From the NCBI GenBank assembly GCA_021234155.1, contig JAJEKV010000022.1:6133753-6197752 (forward strand): a DNA stretch of 64,000 bases. Direction: 5' to 3'. The notes beneath the pieces were generated by a model. That model did no database searches, was not told the origin of the DNA, and worked only from the letters and a program-made list of their open reading frames with translations. Made by a program: the position numbers and the translations under genes. This stretch comes from Isoetes taiwanensis. Lineage: Eukaryota > Streptophyta > Lycopodiopsida > Isoetales > Isoetaceae. Shown in pieces: positions 46,639 to 58,507 of the stretch. How positions within the stretch are numbered: the stretch's first letter is position 1; each line of letters starts with the position of its first letter.

Positions 46639-48187
46639 ATGGAGCACGGCGCGACTAGTGCAGCGCATATCTTTTAGGGTGGCAGCGCTGACTCCTATGG
46701 GGAGGAACCGATGTACGAGGGCTAGCCGCCGCTGTCATGAAACCCGAAGAACCGGAGACCATGCAGACGGCGGGGGGGTGAGGACTTGCCGAGTGCGCCA
46801 GAGCCTCAAGGTCGTATTAGATACAATAATGCATCGCTATGAGAACGTGGTTGGAGACCCTTTGCCGCACGGATGGCCTAGGGAAGTCTCATGGAGAAAG
46901 GGAAGTCTCCGCAGCAGTTGTGGTGGTGGACCCGATGTACCGGTGCTAGTGTCTGCTGGGAGCGCCATCAAGAGTTCCGGATTGAGCAAAGAGGACATCC
47001 GCAGCCTCGAAGCACAAAGATCCCAGATTGGGATGGGAAAGGCACTGCTGAGGAGGCGATGGCTTGGATTGACAAGCTTGAGACCTTCTTTGAGGCTACC
47101 AATAAAGGTGATAAGGCGCAGTTGTTCATCGCGCAGATGCGGCTGAAATCGGACGCTTATAGTTGGTGGAATGGTCCTACCATGAAAAAGGAGGTGAATA
47201 CCTGGTCCGATTTCAGGAAATACTTTATTGGGGAGTATGCACCTCAGCATGATGCTCGTGGATGCGCTTTGAGAAGTCAGCGGTACCGTAAGCGCATTGT
47301 GTTCTCTCGCTTATATCAATAAGGTACGGGGTTATATCCACAGGGTTGGAGACTTGACCGAGGCTCGGCAGGTTGATTTCTTCCTAGGTGGCCTATCCAG
47401 TGTTGCTCTCAAGAAGCAGATAATCGGGTTGAAGCCCGAGGATTTTGAGAGGGCAACGATGTTGGCTCGTCAGCTTGGGGAAGAGGATGAGTCTTTTAAG
47501 AAGACGTCCCGGAAGTTCTCAAGGAAGAAAAACAGGTTTTTCAAGAAGAAAAAGTCTGAAAAGTCTGAGCAGCCTAAGTCTAAGTCTGCAGGTGGAGAGT
47601 CCAAGAAGCGTAAGGCGGACTCTAAGTCCGGTGGTCCCAGGAAGAGAATTTTCTGCTATAAGTGTGGGGAGCCTGGGCACATTAGTCGTGAATGCTCTCA
47701 GCCACAGAACAAGAAAGCTGATAACAAGAAAGCAAACGTGACTGAAAAGGCTGAAGAAGAATTGGAATCTAAGACGGTTTCAGCCATTGCCATGGAAGAG
47801 CTGTGCGCGCTTGATAAGCCCGCAAGCAAAGACATCATGGACATGTTTGCTGGACGTGTGATTAGATTCTTGGGCAGAATCATGGGCCGAAACGTAGTTG
47901 TGTTACTGGATTGTGGCTCTTCTAACATGTTTGTATCTTCTAAGTTGGTGGAAGAACTGCACCTACCTTGTGTAAAGACTAATAAGTACAAGGTAGATGG
48001 GCCTTTTGTGAACGATTCTCAGGTGGAGGATCGTAAAGCTGTTGGGGTGCCCTTGTGTATTCAAGGATACCAGGAAAAGCTTGACTTTGACCTCTTGGAT
48101 GTTGGCCGGTATGATGTGGTACTGGGGATAACATGGTTGCAAAATGTTAAGCCCTCACCGCAATTGATTGGAACACTCACCGTGTGA
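46639..48187 (+). pseudogene. Gypsy-2 gag, zinc knuckle and aspartic protease
   Basis: From the ATG at 46639 the N-terminal part is broken; 46891-47322 and 47297-48187 are open in different frames with a shift near 47270-47300. Gag core motifs include AMAWIDKLETFFEATNKGDK and SYSWW-like AYSWWNGP. A Lys/Ser-rich linker precedes the CCHC knuckle CYKCGEPGHISREC (about 47660-47700), which binds RNA. The protease reads VVVLLDCGSSNMFVSSKLVE and ends GRYDVVLGITWL, as in plant gypsy elements. Confidence 0.9.
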
Positions 48188-48352
48188 TGCTTTGAAGCAC
48201 GATGGACGGAGATCTATCCGCGAGGGAGTCCTTTGACGGAGCTTCCAAGATCGTGTCATCGCTTGTGTCAAGAAACCGGGTAATGTAACTCTTCCAATCA
48301 ATGTTTTCTTCTATTCATTGATGAATGTTATCCTGTTTTTGAGTGCTGTCAT

Positions 48353-48504
48353 ATGAGTGCTGATAGTGAGGTCATTGAGAATTCAAAAGGCCAGAGAGAG
48401 TTGCAGGATCTGTTATCTGAATTTCAGGATGTGTTCCCTGAGGAACTGCCTGAAGGCCTTCCACCTAGTAGAGAGATTGAACATGAGATTGATTTAGAGC
48501 CTGG
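48353..48504 (+). pseudogene. Gypsy-2 RT N-terminal linker, cut by the CACTA-like element
   Basis: The frame reads [20 protein letters not shown] and ends at EIDLEPG, the same residues that precede [10 protein letters not shown] in gypsy-1. The next base belongs to the nested element. Confidence 0.9.
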
Positions 48505-48879
48505 CACAAGGCACCCAAAATTAAAAAACTACATGGCTTTTTCCTTGGTTATGACTAGAAAACCATTCTATAAAACAAATGGGTGTTTGTGGGTTGATAT
48601 CATTAAAAACCATATGTGACAAAACTAATGGGTTCTCTTGTTAGGTTTGTGAGGGTGGTATTATGGCATGGTAATCGCAGGTGGTCTTTTTGTAGATTTT
48701 GTCAAAGCGGTATTACATATTGGTAAATGAAGTGGTATACTTATAGTGTTTAAGTGTACGGTTTGTCCATATGGTATAACATTATGGTTGTGGATGTGGT
48801 TTATTGTGGTATACTCACTCAATGACCTCTTGCATGCGAGAGAAAGAAATAAAGCACTTCCAAAAAGAAAGTAATGACC

Positions 48880-50460
48880 TTTCAAGTGACAGCCAGAATT
48901 GGTGAAGCTGCTTTGCCATAGCCAAAAGAAGCTTGACTAAGAAGAACCGTTATATTAAGAAAAGGGCTTTCTGGAATGCACAGCCCAAAATTGATCTGAA
49001 GGAAACATGACATCGGACAGGGGATGAAGCGCCAACAAAGATCCAAAAAAAAAATAAAAAAGGCAAGAACAGAGTACCTTCTCGGGCACCAAAGTAGCTG
49101 CGCTGCCATAGCCGAATACCCCTGTCTTCCGCGACTTAATTCTTTCATGACTTGATTCATGCAGAAGCAGCCTGCATATGTAAAATCGTTTGGCCAGATC
49201 AGCAGTAGCAAAGATACAGTTAGCCAGAAGCAACCAATATCTCTAGGTAATAGCTAAAGCCAGAGAAGTTCTTTTACAACATGAGAAATGGCTACATAGT
49301 CGACCTCCGTTGTAGATAAGGCAATGCAGCTTTGTTTGTTGCTGAGCCCTATTCAGGATTCAATGCTTTATGCTGTAACAGTTTGCCAAAGTGTAGTATT
49401 AATAGATAATGTTAATAGAAATGAATAACCCATGAAAATAGAGTACAGAATACGCTGAGCTCCAGCACATTTTCTGGAGCTTATAGTCATGCAAACTTTG
49501 CAAGGTGAATAACGCGGCCAAACTTGCTTAAATCCAGAACTGAATTTAGTTTTTCGCTTGGAACAGAAGAAAGATAGTTAGTTGTGACCTACTATTCCAT
49601 CAAAACAAGAAATTAAGACAAAATGATGTAATGAATAGAAAGCCATACAGTAAGCTGAATTTTCATTTGCAAATGCCTTACTTGAAATTAACCCTGATGG
49701 CTAATATGATTTATTCTCTGCAGCCAAGTCGATCTCCCATGTTATTGGATGGTATTGACCTGCGTTGTAGATAAGGCATGCAGCTTTGCTTGTTGTTGAG
49801 CCGTATTCAGGACCCAAAAGAAAAAACTGTCCTCCATGTTCAGTACGAAAAAAAGCTAGCCAACTGATTGTGTCCATACCTTCTTTGGAATGAAAACGAA
49901 ACCAGCTTACATTTGAATCCCTGAGCTGCAGTGAGTGCAGCATATTCGGCTACAATGAGGGCAGCCCTCTACAACGCTACAGCAGATGCAGCATAGCCTC
50001 CTAAACCTGAGAAAACTGACTAAGATACACGTCAAACAAGGGTAAGGCATACCACTTGGCTGGGGTTTCTTCACGGCTATCCATTCTGGTTAGATCACAG
50101 AAGAAGAGGCGAGCATCTATTCTGACCGTAAATCCTGCACTTATGATCTCCTTCAGAAGCTAAGGCGAACTCCAAAGAAAGAACGATTGTAGCAAGATGT
50201 GAAATGCTTAGCACTCTATTCTCCATCTGCAAAAGAACGAGTAGAATGTAGAAGCCAGTGGCCTAGCATCGGCCACTCTTCCAGCAAGCAAGGAGAAATC
50301 AGTCTGCTGCACGAGATGGGCGGCCGCCTGCCGCCGCCCTAGTCGCGACCTAACCCTAGCATCCTCCCGCTGGAGAGGAGTTTCTAAGCATCAGATGACC
50401 TGGGTTTGCCATGAAAAGATACCAATAACAAAAGACACACAGAATATGGCAATGGCACTC
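48880..50460 (-). other. Candidate captured gene fragments inside the CACTA-like element
   Basis: Minus-strand sequence here looks genic rather than transposon-like. A GC-rich leader-like stretch (50345-50270, with ggcggc repeats and aaccctag) is followed by an intron-like acceptor tcttttgcag before 50228, an ATG at about 50083 reading MDSREETPAKW ending at a donor gtatgcc, and an open segment at 49850-49715 (GSTTSKAACLIYNAGQYHP). Another open piece at 49170-49080 reads HESSHERIKSRKTGVFGYGS. No family is recognised; the order suggests several exons of one gene on the minus strand. Confidence 0.35.
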
Positions 50461-50653
50461 ACCCATGGCTATTCTTGTACAAGTTCATTTATTACCTGAA
50501 ATAAAAATGCACAGTAAACTTGAAAACAATGATAAATTGTTTGAATATGAATCTCATGTTCAAGTTGTTTTACCTCTGTTGCATGTGGTGTTATCATTGT
50601 CACCTCAAGCTGGGAAGGAACAGAAGGCAAACATTAGGATGAAATCTTCCATG

Positions 50654-50836
50654 CAATCGTGGTATTTATCAACCACTGTCATGTTTAAACCAAAAAAAAT
50701 ACACGAGGTTTTTGTGGACTTAACGAATTTTTTAGTGAGTGTCATGTTAAAACCACATTGAGAGAAAAAATACACGGAGTTTTTTTTTGTTTCATGCTGG
50801 TTCAAACATGACAGTGGTTGATAAATACCACGATTG
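50654..50836. mobile_element. Mutator-type MITE, 183 bp
   Basis: The terminal inverted repeats are 39 bp (50654-50692 and 50798-50836) with one mismatch and start caatcgtggtatttatcaac. A 9-bp direct repeat, tcttccatg, flanks it exactly (50645-50653 and 50837-50845), the target-site size of the Mutator superfamily. There is no coding capacity. Confidence 0.9.
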
Positions 50837-50869
50837 TCTTCCATGGGGAAATGCATAGCCCCATAAAGC

Positions 50870-52860
50870 TTCAAATAATAATTATAACTGTAGGCATTAC
50901 TGCCAATGAAGGAATGATCTCATTCTCAATGATACATGCACCTAGATAGGAAATTTTAAGAGTCAAAAGCATAATAATAACAATTGGTTCAATGGCATAT
51001 GAAACAATAACGATTGGTTCAATGGCATAATTGCTTGAAACAAAGCTTGAATGTGAATATCCATGCTTGTCTGGATCCAACTGAATGGACTGCAATAGGC
51101 TTTTTTTCATCACGAAATTTTTGTCGGGACAAAATTTGGAGATGCGCACCTAGGCTCGCGGCGGCCACCGCTTGACAGGGCTTTCGCTCCGAAATTTTGA
51201 CCCGGCAAGAATTACCTGTTCCTAAACAATAGGTCAAAATTACTGTAGAATTCTACAGAGCCGATCGATTTGTCCAAGTTTTCAAGCTATTCTTATGGTT
51301 ATTTATGTTGTTCAAGCATCAATAGTGTGATCAATTCTAGCCTACACTAAAAGTCGGTTCACATGCTTGTAAAAGGGTTCATTGCATGTGAATCGGCTCT
51401 TAGGTTTAAGTATTCTTTTTCATATATTTAAAACCATTGGATTACAAACTATTGAAATGTTAAATATACACAATAAGTACAGCAAAATGTATAAATACAT
51501 GCCCAAACTGCAGTTGCGCCCCAGTGAAATCAATGCAAGCATAAACCCACCAACAACTACTTCTATAGCATGAAATTCATGACTGTAAGTACAAAATATA
51601 TTTTAAGATTCGTGACCAGGCCGAAAATTCCTCGCAAAGTATGGCTACGGCCGTGCAGCTGGTCTAGTGGCCAAAGAACCCCTTCCAAGTGCCAGAAATT
51701 CTTCTCAAAGTATGGCTATGGCCCTGCAGGAGATCTACTAACTGGGAGGTTGAACGCCGATGAGACCAAAGCAGTATCTACAAATAAACAGGCATTGAAG
51801 CATTTGATTTCTCCATGATATAGACCAGAGGAGGCCTGGGGTTGCATTATTCTATAGAGACCCCCATGATACTTTGTATTTCTCCATGGCAGAGGTATGC
51901 GTCCACCCATATGTGTGATGTTGGCTGTGTGAGATCATATTCGTTATTTGTTATATACAACATGATGGCCAACCTTCTTGGTTGTGGCGTATAGCCAAGG
52001 GACATGCCCCAAGGCTAAATGGTCACTTGGTGGTCTTGTTTACCTCTGTTTTGGCCTTCCTTTACTCCAAAATTATATTTGCTTAGATCAAGAGTGGCCT
52101 CCTCCTGGGAGGGGGGGCTCCTTGCTTCTTCATTTAAACTGTTCAGCTTGGCATATCAATATTTTTTTAACTTAAATGGTTGAAAGATCCTAAAAATCAT
52201 TAAATGATATGGTCTCAACCTAAGTAAAATATGTATAACATGTTAACCTTGCTAGGCATGTTAGGCCTCGGTAGGCCTAAAATGTCTTCTTCAAGCCTCG
52301 CTAGGCCTTTTCAGAATTGACCAGACATCCAAGAGTCGTATTCTTGATACAATCATAGATTAGAAAATACCTTCAACCTATGAATTGGAGGAAAATGTTT
52401 TCAGAGCGATTGAAAATTTCTCAATACTCTTAGCATTTGTTGAAGGTTTGGCCTCTTAAATAGAATTGAATCGAACTGTATTGGATTGTATCATCCCCGA
52501 AGACCAAATGGCCTGTGGGATCCAAACAAAGGACAACAGGCTTATTGCTATCCAAGTTTAAAAACCCTTGTCTCGAAGAGTTTTCGAGGGAAAAACCTTA
52601 GCAGTAACAGGCTTGCTGACCAACTATACATTCGTAGATGACTGTGTGATGATCGTGTCTCCAACAAGAATCCAAATGAAGCTACCTATGTATGGCATGC
52701 TCCTATATTGATATCAACATTAGAAAGCATCTAAAGATAATTCTAAATATGAAATTGGATGGATTGTATCTTGGAACCAAACTTGGTAAACTGTATGAAT
52801 GCACTACCATTCAACTCATTATCTGCAGGTGTAAATGGCAACAAGTAAGGAATCCGAGCT
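50870..52860. other. Remaining interior of the CACTA-like element
   Basis: No transposase was recognised. A GC-rich patch at 51140-51210, read on the minus strand, is gene-like (FRSESPVKRW-type context), and 51605-51730 contains two similar ~70-bp segments (aagtatggctacggccgtgcag and aagtatggctatggccctgcag). The rest is AT-rich. Confidence 0.4.
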
Positions 52861-53815
52861 AGGGAACATATGCATCAAAAGAAAAAGTACTCGGATACTA
52901 TATTTGATATTTTCTAATGCATCAAGTATATGCATTAGGTTACACACAATTACATTGAAAAAGTAGTTGATTCTAATGTCTAAGCAATAAATGATCTTAT
53001 AGTCAGTAAGTAGCGATTATAGTTTATAAACACTGATAGAAGATCATGATATAAACCTCAGCTAGTTAATGTAAGAAGTGTGAATGGAAAACCGCATATA
53101 ATAGAAAACCGCCATTATATATTAGTTTTCTAAAGATGCAAAACAATTTACAAGAGATCAAACAATGACAAATTACAAAAGAGACCTTTGTCCTTTTTTC
53201 ATGATAATGTCAAACAAAAAATACAAAAGACCATATCTATAGTGTTTTGGTGGTTAACCATGATAACTGTTTTTGGGTGCCTTATGAGTAATCACTGTAG
53301 ATAGCCAAGTCCTCTTACGTGAATATCTACGAGTAATTACCATGACAATTAACTTGGTATTGAAATTATGATATATACCACAACCATTTTATAACATACA
53401 CCGTGATAATAAAAAACTAGCATGAATAACCACCATGGCATTTAAGTTGGTATAAAAAGCACGCCATAAAGTACTTCAACTTTGTGACAGTAGAAAACCA
53501 ACATAAACAACCATTCCCACATTAAAGTTGTGCTGAAAAACCATGCTACACAAATCGATCGATTTAATAAACCATGCGACATTAGAAAACCAATATGAAT
53601 GACCACTATTGGTGCTAGAAACTATGTAATAAAACAATATCGGTTTTAATAAACCATGCTATACTAAAAAAGCAATTTGAATAACCACACACTAGTTACA
53701 AAAACCACTATGTTATGTGGTTTTTATTAGGAATTAAACTTTTGACATAAAAAACCACATCTATAGTGGTTTCCTAGTGATTTATTGTAGTGGTTAAATT
53801 TTTGGGTGTCTTGTG

Positions 53816-55085
53816 TGGATCCAAACCTGTGTTTCGTAGCCCTTATAGATTGTCCATATTGGAACAAGAGGAGGTAAAGAAGCAGGTTCATGAGCTGTTA
53901 GCCAAAGGGTTTGTGAGACCTAGCAAATCCCCTTATGGTGCTCCTGTCATTCTAGTCAAGAAAAAGGACGGATCAATGCGGATGTGCATTGATTATCGTG
54001 CCTTGAATAAGATCACGATCAAGAATAGGTACCCCTTGCCTAGGATTGATGAGATCATGGATAGATTAACAGAGCTAAGTATTTTTCTAAGTTGGATTTG
54101 GCGCAGCGGGTTATCACCGATAAGGGTGAAGGAGTCGGATGTGCATAAGATCGCCTTCAGACCACCTTTGGTCATTTTGAATTTTGGTGATGCCTTTTGG
54201 ACTAAACGAATGCTCCTCGCTACTTTTCCCCGCAATGATGAATGAGGTTTTTGCAGGATGTCTTGATACTTTTGTTGAAGTATTTTTAGATGATATCCCG
54301 TGTATAGCAAAACCTTGATGAGCATTTGAATCATTTGCATACCGCGGCTAACTCTGCTCGCATGAAAGATAAGTTGTATGCAAAATGTCGGCGTGAATTT
54401 TTGAAAGCACAGTGGAATATTTGGGCCACATTGTATCTCACGAAGGTGTAGGCGTGGATCCCAAGAAGACGGAGGTAATTCAGCCTTGGCCCGTAAAAGA
54501 ATGTATCCGAAAGGCGAGTTTCTTGGGATTGGCCGCTTATTACCGCAGATTTGTCCGAAGTTTGCCAAGATTGCAAAATGCTTTAACTATGTTGTTGAAA
54601 AACAAATGTCCAAAGGGCAATGGACGGTGAAGCAACAGGCAATGGATATAATCAAGAGGTTGCTGACCTCTACGCCTATTCGTTGATTCCCCACATGAGT
54701 AAACCTTATGAGGTTTACACGGATGCATGTGGTTATGCCATTGGTGCCGCTCTCATGCAGATGGTAGAGTAGTGGCGCACGAAAAGTCGCCAACTCAATG
54801 CCGCCGAGAAGAACTATTCCACCTATGAGCAGGAGTTACCGGCAATGGTTCATGCGCCAAAGTCCGGAAACATTATCTCCGAATAAGTGTGAGTTTGTGG
54901 TCTATACCGATCACAAACCGCTGAAATTCCCGCAAAGCCGTGCCGAGGTAAGTCCAAGGCAAGCAAGATGGTTGGACTTTCTTTCTCAATTTCATTTTCA
55001 TGTTGAACATCTTCCCGAAAAAAAAAATCCCGCTGCTGATGCTCTTTCTAGGGTTCGAAGTAAATGTGATGGTTCAATGTGAAAT
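53816..55085 (+). pseudogene. Gypsy-2 reverse transcriptase (after the insertion) and RNase H
   Basis: The frame resumes with [20 protein letters not shown] at 53820 and is open to about 54075 ([20 protein letters not shown]). It then shifts repeatedly; the catalytic segment at about 54270-54300 has lost a base in the LDDIL region relative to gypsy-1. RNase H pieces include VVYTDHKPLKFPQSRAEVSP and NPAADALSR (54798-55082). Confidence 0.88.
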
Positions 55086-55118
55086 TGCTTTGGTGTCACA
55101 GACAAGCAAGCATATGAC

Positions 55119-56525
55119 TTGGATGCCTATATTTTGAGTATGCATCTATCCAAGTTACCGATGCTTGGGATATCCGTAATGGACTCGTATCATAAGGGAC
55201 GATTTATGTTCCCGCCGGTGGACACTTTGAGAAAGCAATTATTGAGCGAATTTCATGATGCACCTTATGTTTGGGGCATGGAGGTGAGTGGAAAACATAT
55301 GAATCGCTCAAGAGAATGTGTGTTCTATTGGCCTAGCTTGAAGGAAGATGTGCAGAATATGTGAAAGTCCTGCGGAGACTTGTCAAAGTGTTAAAGCGAA
55401 GTCGAGGCAAGACTCCAGGGGGCTTTTGCAACCTCTCCGCCTGTGCTGCGAGGAGAGATGGAGGAAATCTCTATGGATTTCATTGTGAAGTTGCCTCAGA
55501 TCGCGCATCACTTTTTACTCGTGATACTTTGTCATTGTGGATAGGTTGATGAAGTATGCACGCTTTATACCTCTGACAAAGAATGCTGATGGCTTGGCGG
55601 TGGCCAAGGCTTATATGTAGCATGTATTTCCTATTTTGGATTACCCAATATTGTAAGTTTATCGTGATGTGAAATTCACCGGGAATTTCTCGGCGTGAAT
55701 TGTTCTCTTGCAGATTGAAATGCACTCTTCAGTTCTCTAGTGGAGATCATCCCAAAACGGATGGGCAAACCGAAAAGAGTGAATCAGATTCGAGGATATG
55801 CCGAGATCTTATGTGGCCACCAAAGAATCCGTGATGGGAGGACTATTTGCCAATTGTAGAGTTTGCTTACAATATTGGGTTCCAACAGAAAGCATCAAAA
55901 CTAGCCCGCTTTGTGGCTATGTTTGGGAGAAATCCCGTGAGGACCTGTGACGCTTGGTTTTGATGGGCTGAAAACTGATGCTGCTATAAGTATGCTTGAA
56001 GGCATGGATGTGACACTTGGGTTGTGTCAATTGCATATGAGACAGGCCCAGGATCGGGCAAGGGCGCGCGCCAATTTGTCTAGAGCCCCGATCGAGCTAC
56101 ATGAGGGTCGATGGTGTACCTTCGTGGTAGTCTTTCCCCGCAATCAAGAGAAAAGCAATATTGCCATTGCTTGCAGGAAAGAAACCAAAGCTCTCCCCAA
56201 GATACATTGGTCCTTATAAGATTTTGAAGAAATATAGTGATGTTGCCTTCAAGTTACAACTTCCACCGAATGTGGACATTCATCCAGCCCATGTGAGCCA
56301 GCCAAGGCCAGCCTCGAAAAGCCGCTAATGTTGTGCCTTCTCAGGAACACATGGTGGAGTTGGATAGAATTCCTACCCCTGAAAGAATATTGAATTCCCG
56401 GATAGTGCGGATCCGCCAAAGAGACCAGATGAAATTTCCGTGAAGTGGAAACATAGACTGCCTCCCCGAGACGACGGGAGAGTCGCCGCTTCATGACTCA
56501 AGATCCTGATGTTATGGCTCAATGA
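55119..56525 (+). pseudogene. Gypsy-2 integrase and C-terminal domain
   Basis: Pieces include VDTLRKQLLSEFHDAPY and CVFYWPSLKEDVQNM (zinc-binding end, 55119-55364), SMDFIVKLPQ-type sequence near 55470, ARFIPLTKNADGLAVAKAY near 55560, and HPKTDGQTEKSES at about 55750, better kept than in gypsy-1. The C-terminal VKWKH and ESRRFMTQDPDVMAQ remnants end at TGA near 56522. Shifts are frequent. Confidence 0.82.
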
Positions 56526-56550
56526 AACCGGAGCCGATTCTTGAGGACAA

Positions 56551-56569
56551 GAATCCCGGGGGGGAGTAA
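56551..56569 (+). other. Gypsy-2 polypurine tract
   Basis: The run gaatcccgggggggagtaa precedes the 3' LTR directly and matches the gypsy-1 tract in position and sequence. Confidence 0.75.
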
Positions 56570-58217
56570 TGTTATGCCTAAATAAAGTTGCAGACCATTG
56601 TTGAAAATTATGCATGCATTTAAATGATTGGCATAACGAAAGGCTATATGGTATATATGGCCATAGATGTATAATGGTCGCATGTCACCTAGTCTAAGTT
56701 GTCGCGTGCACCACGCATGGTAGACTAGATATGACGCTGATCGGGTTATTAGGTTTGGGAATAATCATTGGTGTTGGAATTATATTTACCTAAGGTAACA
56801 AATACCCTTAATGGTTTATGAACCATTGGCTTTTCATAAAGCGTAAGCACCCCTAAATCGGGCTGGCTTGAACGTGGTTGACCACAGCTGTAATAGCCGG
56901 ATGGAAGGTCGGGATTGGGGCTCTGGATGGCCTCCCGCGTAATCACCCTCGCCCATCCGGGCAGTGCCACGGGGTCGGGCCATGATTTGGCAGCCTCCCA
57001 GTTCCCAGAAAGGTGAGGTTACAACAGAAGGCGGCCGCTACGCACTGCAGGAGGCCTAAGACAAAAGGAGGCGCTTTGGCAAAGAGGGTGGACGGATTTG
57101 CGGAAGCATCCAAGAACAAATTTGCTACCGGGTAGCAAGGCAAGCTTTGATTGCGTAAGCCACGCATTGGTTGAATCCGGTTGGGATGGCGTAGCCATGG
57201 TGGTAGCTCCGTTGTATACTACAGCCTTAAATAATTACCAGACAAATAAAGAGGTTCCAAAGATGGTTTTTGCAAGAGGACCTCTTGGAATGAATAAAGG
57301 GCTTGCTTTTTAAATGATGCTTGTGATGTCTCCCTTTGAACCGCCCGAACCACTCCTTGTAAAACCTTGTAGAATGATCCGAAGCTACTTCCGTGCTATA
57401 GGTTTGGCTCCCCCTCAACAAGTGTCGATTGGCTATGGCTGGTGATTACTAGCATAGCTTAAGAGCCAAGCGACTACAAGGTCGGGCCTCCAAATAAGTC
57501 ATTCCTCCCGTATAAGCTTATGCTTATTTATAGATGCCTTGTGAGTGCCGGGTGAGGTAGGGCTTATGGTGTTGGTATGGGACAACCTCATATGCCTACC
57601 AACAGCCGCTGAAAGCAGAGATCCATTGTGGAGCTATGCTCCACCGCTGCGATCTTTAGATAATCGGGTCGGCACAATAAGTGCCGCCTAAGGGAGTTTT
57701 ATGCAGGCATGATACTAGACGAAAGTGTGGCTTGTCTAAATAAGAACGAAAGGTACTTGTGAGGTAAAGCTTGTCACCGGTATGCGATGGCATGCGAGCC
57801 AACAAATTCGTAGCCCGAGTTCTTATGATGCCCGCAGCTTTCCTCCCTTAATCGATCCACCAGCTAGGGGTTCTAGGGACGACGCATCGCCTAGATATGG
57901 TGGGGTGTGTCCGCTGGCGATGCTATGGTGCGGTGGTGGATTCCATATGTGTGTTCTTGCAACCGGTCACCGTTGCTTCATGTTGACACTATTGGATAAC
58001 TCTTTATGCATGTTGTCGACACGCGGTAAGCTTGTGCAGCCGCTTGATAGTCGGGGAGCATGCGGTGTATAGTTATCTTATGTTGTCATCTTGTTATCCG
58101 TGATACGTGGCTTTCATGTATATAGCCTCGTGGGAGGCAGTACTTGTTCTGTGTACTCTGATGGTTTGATGTGAATACAAATCGAAATTTTTGGTACTAA
58201 AATTTTGGTTCGTAACA
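56570..58217 (+). repeat. Gypsy-2 3' LTR
   Basis: It begins tgttatgcctaaataaagtt and ends ggttcgtaaca. It matches the 5' LTR over long exact tracts interrupted by clusters of differences at CTG, CAG and CCGG words. Confidence 0.93.
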
Positions 58218-58507
58218 ATAGTAGCGACAAATTCGCAGTTAAACGTTCTCCACTCTCTATGGTTGTAGGAAAGGATGGTGCCCTCAAACAAAAGGGATTG
58301 GCATCAAAAATATTGCAACCAAGAAATATTAGGTCTGTTGTCAAAAGAAGGTGAATGATTATGGCAGGTAGGCAATTGTGGGCTCTTGGAGGAAGGAAAC
58401 TAAGAAGAAATAGAATAGATGAGGAAATGAAAGAAAAAGTTCGAGATTTTTGGTTGAGGCATACGAAAGTTTCACCCAATTTGAGGGATCTGAGGAAAAA
58501 GAACTAA

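Larger units (their letters stand above)
48505..53815. mobile_element. CACTA-like DNA transposon nested in gypsy-2, 5.3 kb, non-autonomous
   Basis: The left end is CACAAGGCACCCAAAA and the right end, read on the minus strand, is CACAAGACACCCAAAA. The flanking trinucleotide tgg is present on both sides (48502-48504, 53816-53818), while the uninterrupted gypsy-1 site has it once. CAC-type ends and a 3-bp duplication indicate the CACTA (En/Spm) superfamily. Subterminal regions (48540-48830, 53200-53800) are full of short gtggtat, tggttt or aaaccac-type repeats, as expected for binding of the CACTA protein. I found no transposase. The interior (48830-52800) holds gene-like pieces and a small MITE. 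Confidence 0.82.
44937..58217 (+). mobile_element. Gypsy-2: Ty3/gypsy LTR retrotransposon with nested CACTA-like insertion
   Basis: The ends are TG...CA with the 5-bp duplication atagt (44932-44936, 58218-58222). LTRs are about 1659 and 1648 bp. Without the 5.3-kb nested element it would be about 8.0 kb, close to gypsy-1 (8.1 kb). Its gag-protease part is better preserved than that of gypsy-1. Confidence 0.95.
44273..58507 (+). pseudogene. Two-exon transposon-like ORF interrupted by gypsy-2
   Basis: Exon 1 (44273-44545) is open and ends at CAAGgtaatc; a 64-bp intron with a long T tract ends in cag at 44609; exon 2 (44610 on) continues in phase. Exon 2 has an in-frame TAA at 44637-44639, then runs open (including KKIMKRLAKVAQCIQSKS and VMAAKLLDPELQSFFEPVLG) to 44936, where gypsy-2 inserted in codon AGT. 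After the element the same frame resumes at 58223 (DKFAVKRSPLSMVVGKDGAL), meets TGA at 58352-58354, and continues (VRDFWLRHTKVSPNLRDLRK) to TAA at 58505. The basic, helical character and the FW...T.VSPN..D phrase resemble N-terminal regions of some transposon-encoded proteins; this is an impression, not an assignment. Confidence 0.5.
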
